Position numbers and translations under genes: made by a program. A stretch of 43,842 nt of DNA, taken from contig JAZRRG010000043.1 of assembly GCA_045650565.1 (NCBI GenBank), positions 1 through 43,842 on the forward strand. The letters are read 5' to 3'. The stretch comes from SIG565 sp045650565. Lineage in GTDB: Bacteria > Bacillota > Clostridia > Oscillospirales > Acutalibacteraceae. Numbering within the stretch: the first letter of the stretch is position 1; each line of letters starts with the position of its first letter. A model generated the notes under the pieces. That model ran no database searches and was not told the origin of the DNA. It saw only the letters and a list, made by a program, of their open reading frames with translations. Positions 33,246 through 41,039 of this stretch are shown piece after piece.

Positions 33246-34934
33246 ATGGAAGAGAAAAAGGTAATTGAAAACGAAAACACTATACAGTCCAACTTTATAT
33301 GGGACTTTATTGATGAAGATTTAGAAAAGGGTGTGTATAACGAGGTTCAAACCCGTTTTCCGCCCGAGCCGAACGGTTATCTTCACATTGGTCACGCCAA
33401 GGCAATTTGCATAGACTTTGGCACCGCACAAAAATACGGCGGTAAATGCAATTTGCGCCTTGATGACACCAACCCGACAAAAGAAGATGTTGAGTATGTC
33501 GATGCTATAAAAGAGGACATTGAGTGGCTCGGTTTTAACTGGGATAATGTTTACTTTGCATCTGACTATTTTGATTTCATTTACGAGTGTGCATTAAAGC
33601 TAATTGATAAGGGCTTGGCATATGTAGATGAATCAAGTGCCGATGAAATTAAAGCAATGCGAGGTACGCTTACCGAAGCGGGTATTAAAAGCCCCTATCG
33701 TGAGCGCCCAATAGAAGAAACCAAGGAGTTGTTCCGCCGTATGACAAACGGTGAATTTGAGAACGGTGCTATGGTGCTTCGTGCGAAAATTGATATGGCT
33801 TCCTCCAATATCAATATGCGTGACCCCGTTATCTATCGCATTATGAAGGCACATCATCACAGAACAGGCGATAAGTGGTGTGTGTATCCTATGTATGATT
33901 TTGCGCATCCGTTATCCGATGCAAAGGAGGGTGTAACGCACTCTCTTTGCTCACTCGAATTTGAAAACCACCGCCCATTATATGACTGGTTCTTGCAGGT
34001 ACTTGATATCCCCACACCGCCCCGCCAAATCGAATTTGCACGTATGAACGTAAACTATACTCTCACAAGTAAAAGAAAGTGCTTAAAGCTTGTAAATGAT
34101 GGCTTGGTTTCAGGTTGGGATGACCCGAGAATGGCAACCATTTGCGGTATGCGCCGCCGTGGTTACCCTGCAGCCGCTATTAGAGAATTTATTAATAAAA
34201 TCGGTGTGTCAAAAGCGTACAGCGTTATTGACTACGCTTTGCTTGAATCCTGCGTTCGTGACTACTTGAATGCAGAGGCAGTTCGTGCTATGGCAGTTTT
34301 GCGTCCGCTTAAGGTGGTTATTGACAACTATCCCGATAACAAAACCGATGAAATTTTAGTGGACATTAACCCCAACAAGCCCGAGCTTGGTAAAAAGGCG
34401 GTTACCTTCTCTAAGGAGATTTATATTGAGCAGGACGACTTTATGCTGAATCCTCCTGGAAAATACTTCCGTTTGTGTCCTGAAAAGGAAGTGCGCTTAA
34501 AGGGTGCTTATTACATTAAGTATGCCTCACACGAAACCGATGAGCTTGGTAATATAACGGTGGTTCACGCAACCTATGACCCCGAGTCGTTTGGTGGTGA
34601 GACACCCGACGGCAGAAAGGTGAAGGGCACTTTGCACTGGGTAAATGCCAACGACTGCGCTACCGCATCTGTGCGCCTTTATGACCGCCTCTTCGTTGTT
34701 GAAAACCCCTCGGATGAGGAGGGCGTTGAATCCTTTGCGGACAACCTTAATCCCGAATCACTGATAACACTTGAAAATTGCAAGATAGATGCTGATTTGG
34801 CTGTTGCGGCTATTGGTGACACCTTCCAGTTTATGCGTCAGGGTTACTTCTGCCTTGATAAAGATTCTACCAGTGATAATATTATCTTCAACCGCACTGT
34901 AGCGCTTAAAGATTCATTTTCAAAAAAGGTATAG
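33246..34934 (+). CDS. glnS: Glutamine--tRNA ligase
   Basis: This class I synthetase charges tRNA-Gln directly. HIGH motif FPPEPNGYLHIGHAKAI, catalytic-site motifs LRLDDTNPTKED and YDFAHPLSDA, KMSKS equivalent TSKRKCLKL, and the two-barrel C-terminal anticodon domain; 562 residues. Bacillus lacks this enzyme and uses GatCAB transamidation, but many Clostridia have it, probably by ancient transfer. It starts 3 bases after gltX. The stop is TAG, followed two codons later in frame by TGA. Confidence 0.97.
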   Translation: MEEKKVIENENTIQSNFIWDFIDEDLEKGVYNEVQTRFPPEPNGYLHIGHAKAICIDFGTAQKYGGKCNLRLDDTNPTKEDVEYVDAIKEDIEWLGFNWDNVYFASDYFDFIYECALKLIDKGLAYVDESSADEIKAMRGTLTEAGIKSPYRERPIEETKELFRRMTNGEFENGAMVLRAKIDMASSNINMRDPVIYRIMKAHHHRTGDKWCVYPMYDFAHPLSDAKEGVTHSLCSLEFENHRPLYDWFLQVLDIPTPPRQIEFARMNVNYTLTSKRKCLKLVNDGLVSGWDDPRMATICGMRRRGYPAAAIREFINKIGVSKAYSVIDYALLESCVRDYLNAEAVRAMAVLRPLKVVIDNYPDNKTDEILVDINPNKPELGKKAVTFSKEIYIEQDDFMLNPPGKYFRLCPEKEVRLKGAYYIKYASHETDELGNITVVHATYDPESFGGETPDGRKVKGTLHWVNANDCATASVRLYDRLFVVENPSDEEGVESFADNLNPESLITLENCKIDADLAVAAIGDTFQFMRQGYFCLDKDSTSDNIIFNRTVALKDSFSKKV

Positions 34935-34936
34935 TT

Positions 34937-35680
34937 ATGAAGGTTCTTGATATTTACAAATTTTTAGATACTCACTTTCCGTTTTGTACGGCTTGTGAGT
35001 GGGATAATTCGGGACTGCTTATCGGTGACGGGAACGCTACCGTTACAAAGGTAATAATTGCGCTCGACTGCACCGACAGTGTTTTAGATATGGCACAAAA
35101 GAACGGTGCCGAGCTTATTATCACCCACCACCCCGTTATCTTTCCAAACACTAATTGTGTTCTATCGGACAGTATAGTGCACCGCCTTATAAAAAACGGT
35201 ATTTCGGTAATATCGGCGCACACTAATCTCGATAAAGCTGAGGGTGGCGTTAATGACTGCTTGGCAAAAGCACTATCGCTTGAGAATATACAAACAGTTT
35301 TAGCCGACGAGGGTCTTACCTTGCGCTTAGGTAAGCTTAAAACCGCCCTTTCACCCGATGATTTTGCAAAATACGTGGGAGATAGATTAGGTGTTACCCC
35401 TCGCTACTGCGTGGGAGACCGCCCTGTTAAAGCTGTTGCCGTTTGCGGCGGCAGCTGTGGTGATTTGTTAGAGGATGCCGTAAGCTGCGGCGCTGATGCG
35501 TATGTTACCGCCGATATAAAGCACCATATATTTTTAGAGGCGGCACATAGGGGAATCACGCTTGTTGACGGCGGTCACTTTAACACCGAGGATACGGTAA
35601 TTGAACCGTTGCGAAAGCTACTTGCCTCTCACTTCCCCCAAATTCCATTCCTAACAAACCATTTGTCCGCTGTACTGTAA
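34937..35680 (+). CDS. Nif3-like dinuclear metal centre protein
   Basis: This 247-residue member of the NIF3/YqfO family has metal-ligand motifs ITHHPVIF and SAHTNLDKAEGGVND at the N side and DGGHFNTEDTVIEPL near the C terminus. It lacks the PII-like insert of the longer YqfO proteins. Often annotated GTP cyclohydrolase 1 type 2, but the biochemical role is not settled. The ATG stands 2 bases after the glnS stop with AAAAGG inside the glnS end. Confidence 0.92.
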   Translation: MKVLDIYKFLDTHFPFCTACEWDNSGLLIGDGNATVTKVIIALDCTDSVLDMAQKNGAELIITHHPVIFPNTNCVLSDSIVHRLIKNGISVISAHTNLDKAEGGVNDCLAKALSLENIQTVLADEGLTLRLGKLKTALSPDDFAKYVGDRLGVTPRYCVGDRPVKAVAVCGGSCGDLLEDAVSCGADAYVTADIKHHIFLEAAHRGITLVDGGHFNTEDTVIEPLRKLLASHFPQIPFLTNHLSAVL

Positions 35681-35689
35681 GGTGAATTT

Positions 35690-36616
35690 ATGTTAGATAA
35701 TCTTTTAACTGTTGCTATGCAGGTTTTAACCCTCTTTATAATTATGCTTGTGGGCTACATTTTCGGCAAGGGTCAGCTATTAAACGATAAGTCGGTTAGC
35801 GGTATTACAAATATAATACTCTATGTTGCAACCCCTGCCGCTATTTTACAGTCCTTTACAAGTGAAATTAAAACTGCAGAAAAAACAAAAAATTTATTTT
35901 TCTTATTCTTAGCCACCGTGCTTATACATATAATTGCCATTATTATTGCACGGCTGGTTGTTCGTGATAAGGATAACCAAAAAGAGCGAGTAATGCGCTT
36001 TGCCGTTATTTTTTCAAACTGCGGATATATGTCCTTTCCACTGCAAAAAGCGATTTTAGGTGACATAGGTGTATTTTACGGTGCGATGTTTGTTGCGGTT
36101 TTCAATGTTATTTTGTGGTCGTACGGCGCATTTTTAATGAGTGGCGATAAGAAAAGCATTCAGCCCAAAAAACTGCTTTTAAATCCAACCATTATAGCGG
36201 TGGTTGTGGCGCTCCTGCTATATGCCACATCTATAAAGCCGCCCTCGTTTTTATCAAATGCGCTTACTCACCTTGGCAACCTTAACACACCGCTTCCAAT
36301 GTTGGTTATCGGTTATAATCTATCAACATTTAAAATCACTAAAATATTTACCGATAAAAAGGTTTATTGGCCAACCGCTATACGACTCGTTTTTGTGCCT
36401 TTAATATCACTTGTAATTCTATATTTGCTCGGTCTTAAGGGAATTCCGCTTATTGCCTGCACTGTAGCGGCAAGTGCACCCGCAGCTGCGGTATCGGCAA
36501 TGTTTGCAGATAAATTCGGGGGTGACGCAGCCCTCAGCTCGAGAATAGTTTCGGTTTCTACCCTATTATCAATTGTTACTATGCCTGTATTTGTTGCCCT
36601 TGCGCAATCAATATAA
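35690..36616 (+). CDS. AEC family (auxin efflux carrier type) transporter
   Basis: This 308-residue membrane protein has about ten hydrophobic segments and the Mem_trans fold. Family features include SGITNIILYVATPAAILQSF, FSNCGYMSFPLQKAILG and the C-terminal AASAPAAAVSAMFADKFGGDAALSS. Bacterial members export or exchange organic acids such as malate; the substrate here is unknown. AAGGTG precedes the ATG. It is last in the gltX-glnS-nif3 series. Confidence 0.9.
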   Translation: MLDNLLTVAMQVLTLFIIMLVGYIFGKGQLLNDKSVSGITNIILYVATPAAILQSFTSEIKTAEKTKNLFFLFLATVLIHIIAIIIARLVVRDKDNQKERVMRFAVIFSNCGYMSFPLQKAILGDIGVFYGAMFVAVFNVILWSYGAFLMSGDKKSIQPKKLLLNPTIIAVVVALLLYATSIKPPSFLSNALTHLGNLNTPLPMLVIGYNLSTFKITKIFTDKKVYWPTAIRLVFVPLISLVILYLLGLKGIPLIACTVAASAPAAAVSAMFADKFGGDAALSSRIVSVSTLLSIVTMPVFVALAQSI

Positions 36617-36652
36617 AAAACTCACCATAAAATCAAATTTACGGTGAGTTTT
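36617..36652 (+). terminator. Terminator after the AEC transporter
   Basis: AAAACTCACCATAAA pairs with TTTACGGTGAGTTTT with one mismatch and ends in a T-run; the A-run on the other side makes it usable in both directions, so it may also end the XRE gene. Confidence 0.8.
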
Positions 36653-36718
36653 ATGTTTTAAATATATTTTATAATGTCAATTGTATACGTATTGATGACA
36701 AGTGAATCGCCACCACTA

Positions 36719-36940
36719 TTATTTTTTAGGACACGGTGAATCGCTCAAACCCAGAATATAATCTGCCGATACCTTAAAGAAATTGCACTATAAAATTATA
36801 TCTTCATCTTTTAAGTGTGCTCTACCTGTTTCAAGCCGTAATATCTGCAATTGACTCATATTTAACAATTTTCCGAATTCAGTTTGAGTATAGTCTGTTC
36901 TTTCTTCCCTTAATGCTCTAATTCTTTCAGGAATTGTCAT
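36719..36940 (-). pseudogene. XRE-family helix-turn-helix regulator with amber codon
   Basis: Too short for a simple ORF scan. From ATG 36940, preceded by GAGGTG, the frame reads an HTH_3 domain: MTIPERIRALREERTDYTQT, then EFGKLLNMSQLQILRLETGR and AHLKDEDIIL. A TAG stands at 36788-36790. The same frame then continues with CNFFKVSADYILGLSDSP and ends at a TAA (36719). This second part is the standard end of such regulators (NVSADYLLGLSD), so the amber codon lies inside a complete 73-residue domain; TTG to TAG is the simplest change. It is divergent from the DUF6809 gene and probably controlled it. Confidence 0.75.
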
Positions 36941-36969
36941 ATTATCACCTCAAAGATATTTTGCCATAA

Positions 36970-37012
36970 TCGAAATTCGACTATTGGCTTTTAATCGAAA
37001 AACGCTTATAAT
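36970..37012 (+). promoter_or_regulatory. Promoter and operator between XRE and DUF6809 genes
   Basis: TTGGCT (36984-36989), 17 bases, TATAAT (37007-37012) faces right. The perfect 11-base palindrome TCGAAATTCGA (36970-36980) stands just upstream and a half-site TCGAAA (36995-37000) lies in the spacer, a likely binding site for the XRE protein. Confidence 0.55.
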
Positions 37013-37050
37013 ATTTATAGTAACATAATTCTGCCACAATTTAGTAAAAA

Positions 37051-37332
37051 ATGTCTATACTTGAAGAATTTTATTATGGAAATATCAATCCATCTTCAAA
37101 ATTTGTTAAAAAAGGAAGCGAATATCAGAAGCTAAATAAAGAACTAATAGATATTTCGGATAAGCTGACCGCTACATTAAACGATGAAGAAATGCAACTC
37201 TATGAAAAAATAGAAGATATTATTTACGAGCTTGAGCATATATCCGAAAAAGAATACTATATTGACGGATTTTGCACGGCTACACAGCTTATACTTGATA
37301 TTATGAATTTTAGAAGTGCTAATTTTTATTGA
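37051..37332 (+). CDS. DUF6809 family small protein
   Basis: This 93-residue, acidic, all-helical protein begins MSILEEFYYGNINPSSKF and continues KKGSEYQKLNKEL, then a long helix ending EYYIDGFCTATQLILDIM. I recall this pattern as DUF6809, common in Clostridia beside XRE regulators and on mobile elements; its function is unknown. No good ribosome binding site precedes the ATG (only TTTAGTAAAAA). Divergent from the XRE gene. Confidence 0.7.
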   Translation: MSILEEFYYGNINPSSKFVKKGSEYQKLNKELIDISDKLTATLNDEEMQLYEKIEDIIYELEHISEKEYYIDGFCTATQLILDIMNFRSANFY

Positions 37333-37350
37333 TAGCTAATTACTACTATT

Positions 37351-37401
37351 AAATAAACAATAAGGGCGAATGCTGAATGCTTTCGCCCTTATTGTTTATT
37401 T
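37351..37401. terminator. Bidirectional terminator
   Basis: A 20-base perfect stem (37351-37370 with 37382-37401) around an 11-base loop. The serS stop codon lies inside the stem. It serves the convergent DUF6809 and serS genes. Confidence 0.88.
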
Positions 37402-38691
37402 AGATTTAATTTCGGTTTTACCGCCCATATAGCTCTGTAATGCCTTGGGAATTTTTAGTGTGTAGGTATCACCATCAAAGAAGAGGTTGTTTTCAAGTAA
37501 TGCGATTAACATTCTCGGCGGTGCCACAACAGTATTATTAAGGGTATGCGCCAAGTACTTATTGCCGTCTTCCCCCTTAACACGAATGCCAAGGCGACGG
37601 GCTTGAGCATCTCCAAGATTAGAGCAAGAGCAAACCTCAAAATACTTTTGTTGCTTGGGTGACCACGCTTCGATATCGTAGGACTTAACCTTTAAATCTG
37701 CCAAATCACCCGAGCAGCATTCGAGTGTGCGCACGGGGATATCCATACTTCTGAAAAGCTCAACCGAATAGCTCCACATTTTATTAAACCAGTCCATGCT
37801 CTCTTCGGGCTTGCAAATAACTATCATTTCCTGTTTCTCGAACTGGTGGATACGATAGATACCACGCTCCTCAATACCGTGAGCGCCCTTTTCCTTACGG
37901 AAGCACGGCGAATAGCTTGTAAGTGTTAACGGTAAAGCGGTTTCGGGGGTGATGGTATCGATAAACTTACCTATCATTGAGTGCTCACTCGTACCTATAA
38001 GATACAGGTCCTCGCCCTCAATCTTATACATCATAGCATCCATTTCCTCAAAACTCATTACACCCGTAACTACATTTGAGCGAATCATAAATGGGGGTAT
38101 GCAATAGGTAAAGCCCTTATCTATCATAAAGTCTCTTGCGTATGAAAGCACCGCACTGTGAAGACGTGCAATATCACCCATAAGGTAATAAAAGCCCTCA
38201 CCTGCTACCCTACCTGCCGCCTCCTTGTCAATACCGCTAAAAAGCGCCATAATGTCGGTATGATACGGAATTTCAAAATCAGGTACGGTTTTCTCACCAT
38301 ACTGTGTTACCTCAACATTATCCTCATCATTTTTACCGATTGGCACCGAAGCATCAATAATGTTGGGTATTTTCATCATAACATCCTTGAGTTTCACTCC
38401 AAGCTCGGTCTCAAGCACCTCGAGTTCTTTTAGGCGGTCTGCCTGTCGGCCAACCTCCGACTTCATTTCCATTGCCTCGTCACGCTTGCCCTGAGCCATC
38501 AAAACACCGATTTGCTTACTTATTTTATTACGGTTGGCACGAAGCTCATTGGCCTCATTATTAGCAGCACGTTTTTTACTGTCCAGCTCAATTGCCTCAT
38601 CAACCAACGGCAATTTCGCATCCTTAAATTTCTTTTTGATATTTTCTTTTACAATTTCGGGATTTTCCCTGACAAATTTAATATCTAACAC
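37396..38691 (-). CDS. serS: Serine--tRNA ligase
   Basis: This class II synthetase has 431 residues. Start is GTG 38691 (then LDIKFVRENPE), 7 bases after GGGGGA. It has an N-terminal antiparallel coiled coil that grips the long arm of tRNA-Ser (about 25-110), motif 2 CFRKEKGAHGIEERGIYRIHQF in parts, and motif 3 LNNTVVAPPRMLIALLEN. ERGIYR replaces the more usual TRGLLR. No T-box is present between promoter and start. Confidence 0.96.
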   Translation of the reverse strand: MLDIKFVRENPEIVKENIKKKFKDAKLPLVDEAIELDSKKRAANNEANELRANRNKISKQIGVLMAQGKRDEAMEMKSEVGRQADRLKELEVLETELGVKLKDVMMKIPNIIDASVPIGKNDEDNVEVTQYGEKTVPDFEIPYHTDIMALFSGIDKEAAGRVAGEGFYYLMGDIARLHSAVLSYARDFMIDKGFTYCIPPFMIRSNVVTGVMSFEEMDAMMYKIEGEDLYLIGTSEHSMIGKFIDTITPETALPLTLTSYSPCFRKEKGAHGIEERGIYRIHQFEKQEMIVICKPEESMDWFNKMWSYSVELFRSMDIPVRTLECCSGDLADLKVKSYDIEAWSPKQQKYFEVCSCSNLGDAQARRLGIRVKGEDGNKYLAHTLNNTVVAPPRMLIALLENNLFFDGDTYTLKIPKALQSYMGGKTEIKSK

Positions 38692-38724
38692 AAAAATTCC
38701 CCCATAGGTACTTAATATCAATTC

Positions 38725-38753
38725 ATTTTAACACATAAAAAAAGAAATGTAAA
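38725..38753 (-). promoter_or_regulatory. serS promoter
   Basis: TTTACA (38748-38753), 17 bases, TAAAAT (38725-38730), with a leader of only about 30 bases. Confidence 0.65.
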
Positions 38754-38760
38754 GAAAATA

Positions 38761-38788
38761 AAAAAGCACTTGTGAACAAGTGCTTTTT
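38761..38788. terminator. Terminator after the PepSY lipoprotein gene
   Basis: A 13-base perfect stem (AAAAAGCACTTGT with ACAAGTGCTTTTT) with a 2-base gap in the loop. Confidence 0.85.
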
Positions 38789-38796
38789 TGTGGACA

Positions 38797-39216
38797 CTAA
38801 TCATCCCGTTCGGTTTTGTTCTTAACTATTTCGCCCGTTTCGGCATTTATATCATACGAATACTCCATATTGCCCGATTCGAAATCAACCTCCCAAACGG
38901 CAACGCCTTTTTCATCATCAAGCTCTATTTCGAGGTCACGTATATTATCCTGTTTTAATCCCGCATGTTTTAAAGCAACTTCAAGCGCTTTATCTTTTGA
39001 TATTTTTGTGTTGGTAGTTACGTTCGACTGATTATTACCCGACGGTGCTACATAGTTTGGTGCGGGAACGGATGATACCGAATCATTTGATGACTGAGAA
39101 GATGTAGCACTTTGGTTGTTGTTTCCCCCGTTACCGCCCGCTGTTTCATTAGTAGTGCATGCTGAAAGTGATAAAATAAAAACACATACCAGCAAAATTG
39201 CAAATAATTTTTTCAT
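38797..39216 (-). CDS. PepSY-domain lipoprotein
   Basis: This 139-residue secreted lipoprotein has signal MKKLFAILLVCVFILSLSAC with the lipid-bearing Cys at 20, a Ser/Asn/Gly-rich spacer (21-70), and one PepSY domain (about 72-135: ISKDKALEVALKHAGLKQ, then WEVDFESGNMEYSYDINA and ETGEI). PepSY domains are thought to inhibit or modulate peptidases at the cell surface. GGGAGG precedes the ATG. It is a single gene between two terminators. Confidence 0.9.
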   Translation of the reverse strand: MKKLFAILLVCVFILSLSACTTNETAGGNGGNNNQSATSSQSSNDSVSSVPAPNYVAPSGNNQSNVTTNTKISKDKALEVALKHAGLKQDNIRDLEIELDDEKGVAVWEVDFESGNMEYSYDINAETGEIVKNKTERDD

Positions 39217-39258
39217 AAGCTTACCTCCCGTATTATTATGTGCGTTTTTTGTAAAAAT

Positions 39259-39283
39259 AAAAGGGAACCTTACGGCTCCCTTT
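39259..39283 (-). terminator. Terminator after the reverse-rubrerythrin end
   Basis: AAAGGGAGCC, loop GTAA, GGTTCCCTTT (one wobble), then T-rich on the minus strand. Confidence 0.8.
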
Positions 39284-39290
39284 GAAGAAT

Positions 39291-39351
39291 TTATTTAAAA
39301 TAACGATTAAGCAAACCTTCAAACGCCTTGCCGTGACGGGCTTCATCACGA
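39291..39351 (-). pseudogene. 3' end of a reverse rubrerythrin (NADH peroxidase) gene
   Basis: On the minus strand the last codons read RDEARHGKAFEGLLNRYFK and TAA (39291-39293). This is the characteristic C terminus of clostridial reverse rubrerythrins, where the Glu/His residues belong to the di-iron site. Homology stops abruptly at about 39351; further upstream the sequence is unrelated. The native terminator is still in place. The rest of the gene has been separated, most simply by insertion of the accessory segment that begins here. Confidence 0.75.
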
Positions 39352-39401
39352 AAAAGTCCATTTTTCCCAGTATTTAAGCCACTTTTTGAAAATTACACAC
39401 C

Positions 39402-39430
39402 TTGACGCACACTAAAAGGTGGTGTATAAT
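39402..39430 (+). promoter_or_regulatory. Promoter within nested inverted repeats
   Basis: TTGACG (39402-39407), 17 bases, TATAAT (39425-39430). It is framed by TTACACA (39393-39399) with TGTGTAA (39430-39436) and by CACCTT (39398-39403) with AAGGTG (39416-39421). It faces the integrase fragment through a 140-base leader. Confidence 0.65.
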
Positions 39431-39574
39431 GTGTAAAAAAATGATATGAGGAAAACCTAAAAAACCGCATCAAACTGCGAAATCCAGCCAAAAAATGCTT
39501 TACAGCAGGTATTGTTGCATTTCCTCACCAACATTATACCAGATACCACACTTTTATGTCAATGAGCAATCACA

Positions 39575-39745
39575 ATGAGCAAAAAGTACACAGGAGTTAC
39601 ACCCCTAAACAAAGGCAAAACCGCTTGGCAGTATCGAATCAAAATCACACTCCCAGACGGTACCACGATGGCAACGATGCCAACGAGCGACCGCCAGAGA
39701 ACAAAGCGAATCAACCAACTCAAACACACACCCACAAAGAAATGA
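39575..39745 (+). pseudogene. Tyrosine integrase, N-terminal fragment
   Basis: The ATG at 39575 opens a 56-residue frame: MSKKYTGVTPLNKGKTAWQY, then RIKITLPDGTTMATM and a basic tail ending in TGA. This is the arm-type DNA-binding domain at the start of Tn916-like/phage-like tyrosine integrases (GxWxYRIxxKxPDG pattern). The core-binding and catalytic domains are missing; a terminator follows at once. It marks the left end of a formerly mobile element. Whether the fragment still makes a protein is unknown. Confidence 0.6.
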
Positions 39746-39746
39746 C

Positions 39747-39774
39747 AAAAGCGGAGCAAAATGCTCCGCTTTTT
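39747..39774. terminator. Terminator between integrase fragment and acyltransferase
   Basis: AAAAGCGGAG, a 7-base loop, CTCCGCTTTTT; usable in both directions. Confidence 0.85.
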
Positions 39775-39796
39775 AACTGTTCGAGTAAATTGGGAT

Positions 39797-40879
39797 TTAC
39801 TTAATCAGTTTGTTAATAAATGGGATTTTACCGAGAATCATACAGATTGCTAAACTTAGCAAAAGTATACAGGCAGCATAAATCAAGTTAAACAACAGGT
39901 TCGCTGAAAAGGAAAAAGAACTTATTTGAAACTTGGATAATGAAATAATTAATCCGTGTATAAAATAAATGCCTAGGGTATTAGCCGAAATGGTCTTGAC
40001 AATTGTCCAGTTTTTCTTCCAGTTCAGACACAAAATATAAATAAAAGTAACATTTAGTAATGTGAATACAGAATCATATCCATTCCACACAACATCCCAA
40101 ATTGAACCTATTGCTTTTGAATAGCAATTTCCTATGTAAAACAAACCCAAACAAGATACAAGTATTCCTGTAACTGAAATAACATTTCTTTTCTTGATAT
40201 CTATTTTCTCAATATCTGATTCGGAACGGTATGCTATACCGCCTAAACAAAAATAAACAAACGAATATCCTCGTATTCCTCTAAGTGGATTAAAAATATT
40301 AAATAAATTAATATTATTAAACACAATTGGTTTTTCAAAAAATAAACTTGTAAAAACTGTACCAAACTGATTCAAAAATGTATTACCAACTGTTAAGAGC
40401 GCACATACAATTGTAAAATATAAAAAAACTTTATGGTTATCATCATATACATTTTTCAACAAGGGGAAGAGTAGATATATACATATCAATGCTCCCATAT
40501 ACCACAAATGGTTTATCCATCCCTGCTTCCAATTCCATATTGCTTTAAAAAATTCTGTCAATGATAAAGTTTCCTGCCTTATTGGTTGAAGAAAAAGTAA
40601 AGTAATAACTGCCCATATAAATGTTAGAACAGATAGTTTGATTGTTTTTAATATATGTTTCCGTAAAACAAACTCTTTACGGAAAAGCAAGTACCCATTG
40701 GCAAAGAAAAACAGCGGTACACAGGTTGAAAGTATAGTTCTGAAAAAGTAAAGAAAGTAATTCGCCCAATTATGTTCTGACAAAAAATCATATGAATATA
40801 ACGGACTATGGTAGAGTATCACAAAAAACATAGCAATCACTTCTAACATATCAATATGGGTTAATCGTTTCTTCTCCAT
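39797..40879 (-). CDS. Acyltransferase 3 family membrane protein
   Basis: This 360-residue protein has about ten transmembrane segments. The N-terminal HIDMLEVIAMFFVILYHSPLY carries the conserved His of the acyl-donor site (usual form RxDxLRxIAxxxVxxxH), then VPLFFFANGYLLF and NHLWYMGALICIYLLFPLL. Such proteins O-acetylate sugars or wall polymers at the membrane. Codons are more AT-rich than in the genes to the left, consistent with transferred cargo. GAGGATGATTACTA precedes the ATG (GAGG about 10 bases away). Confidence 0.88.
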   Translation of the reverse strand: MEKKRLTHIDMLEVIAMFFVILYHSPLYSYDFLSEHNWANYFLYFFRTILSTCVPLFFFANGYLLFRKEFVLRKHILKTIKLSVLTFIWAVITLLFLQPIRQETLSLTEFFKAIWNWKQGWINHLWYMGALICIYLLFPLLKNVYDDNHKVFLYFTIVCALLTVGNTFLNQFGTVFTSLFFEKPIVFNNINLFNIFNPLRGIRGYSFVYFCLGGIAYRSESDIEKIDIKKRNVISVTGILVSCLGLFYIGNCYSKAIGSIWDVVWNGYDSVFTLLNVTFIYILCLNWKKNWTIVKTISANTLGIYFIHGLIISLSKFQISSFSFSANLLFNLIYAACILLLSLAICMILGKIPFINKLIK

Positions 40880-40913
40880 TAGTAATCATCCTCGTTGTAA
40901 AGTTTTGTGTTTT

Positions 40914-40972
40914 GTATTCGTCAAATTTTTATTTGTCGAATACATTATACCATAAATATGTGGGATTTTCAA
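40914..40972 (-). promoter_or_regulatory. Acyltransferase promoter with long inverted repeat
   Basis: TTGAAA (40967-40972), 17 bases, TATAAT (40944-40949). Directly downstream, 40914-40943 is a 30-base inverted repeat whose arms are GTATTCGACAAAT and ATTTGACGAATAC (one mismatch) around AAAA. At the transcription start this could be an operator or a 5' hairpin. Confidence 0.6.
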
Positions 40973-40999
40973 TATGTGCAGAATAGTTTGCCAAAAAGT

Positions 41000-41036
41000 C
41001 AAAAACGATATGGGGAAATTTCCTCATATCGTTTTT
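41000..41036. terminator. Terminator after the X2-domain protein
   Basis: An 18-base stem with one mismatch (CAAAAACGATATG arm with CATATCGTTTTTG arm) starts a few bases after the stop codon; T-runs on both sides. Confidence 0.88.
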
Positions 41037-41039
41037 GCA

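Noticed and set aside
2827..37000. Reassignment of TAG to an amino acid in this organism
   Set aside because: TAG is used as the natural stop of valS (2827-2829), rseP (17542-17544) and glnS (34932-34934). Reading through the rseP TAG would fuse RseP to IspG in frame, which is implausible. Rare suppression remains possible, general reassignment does not.
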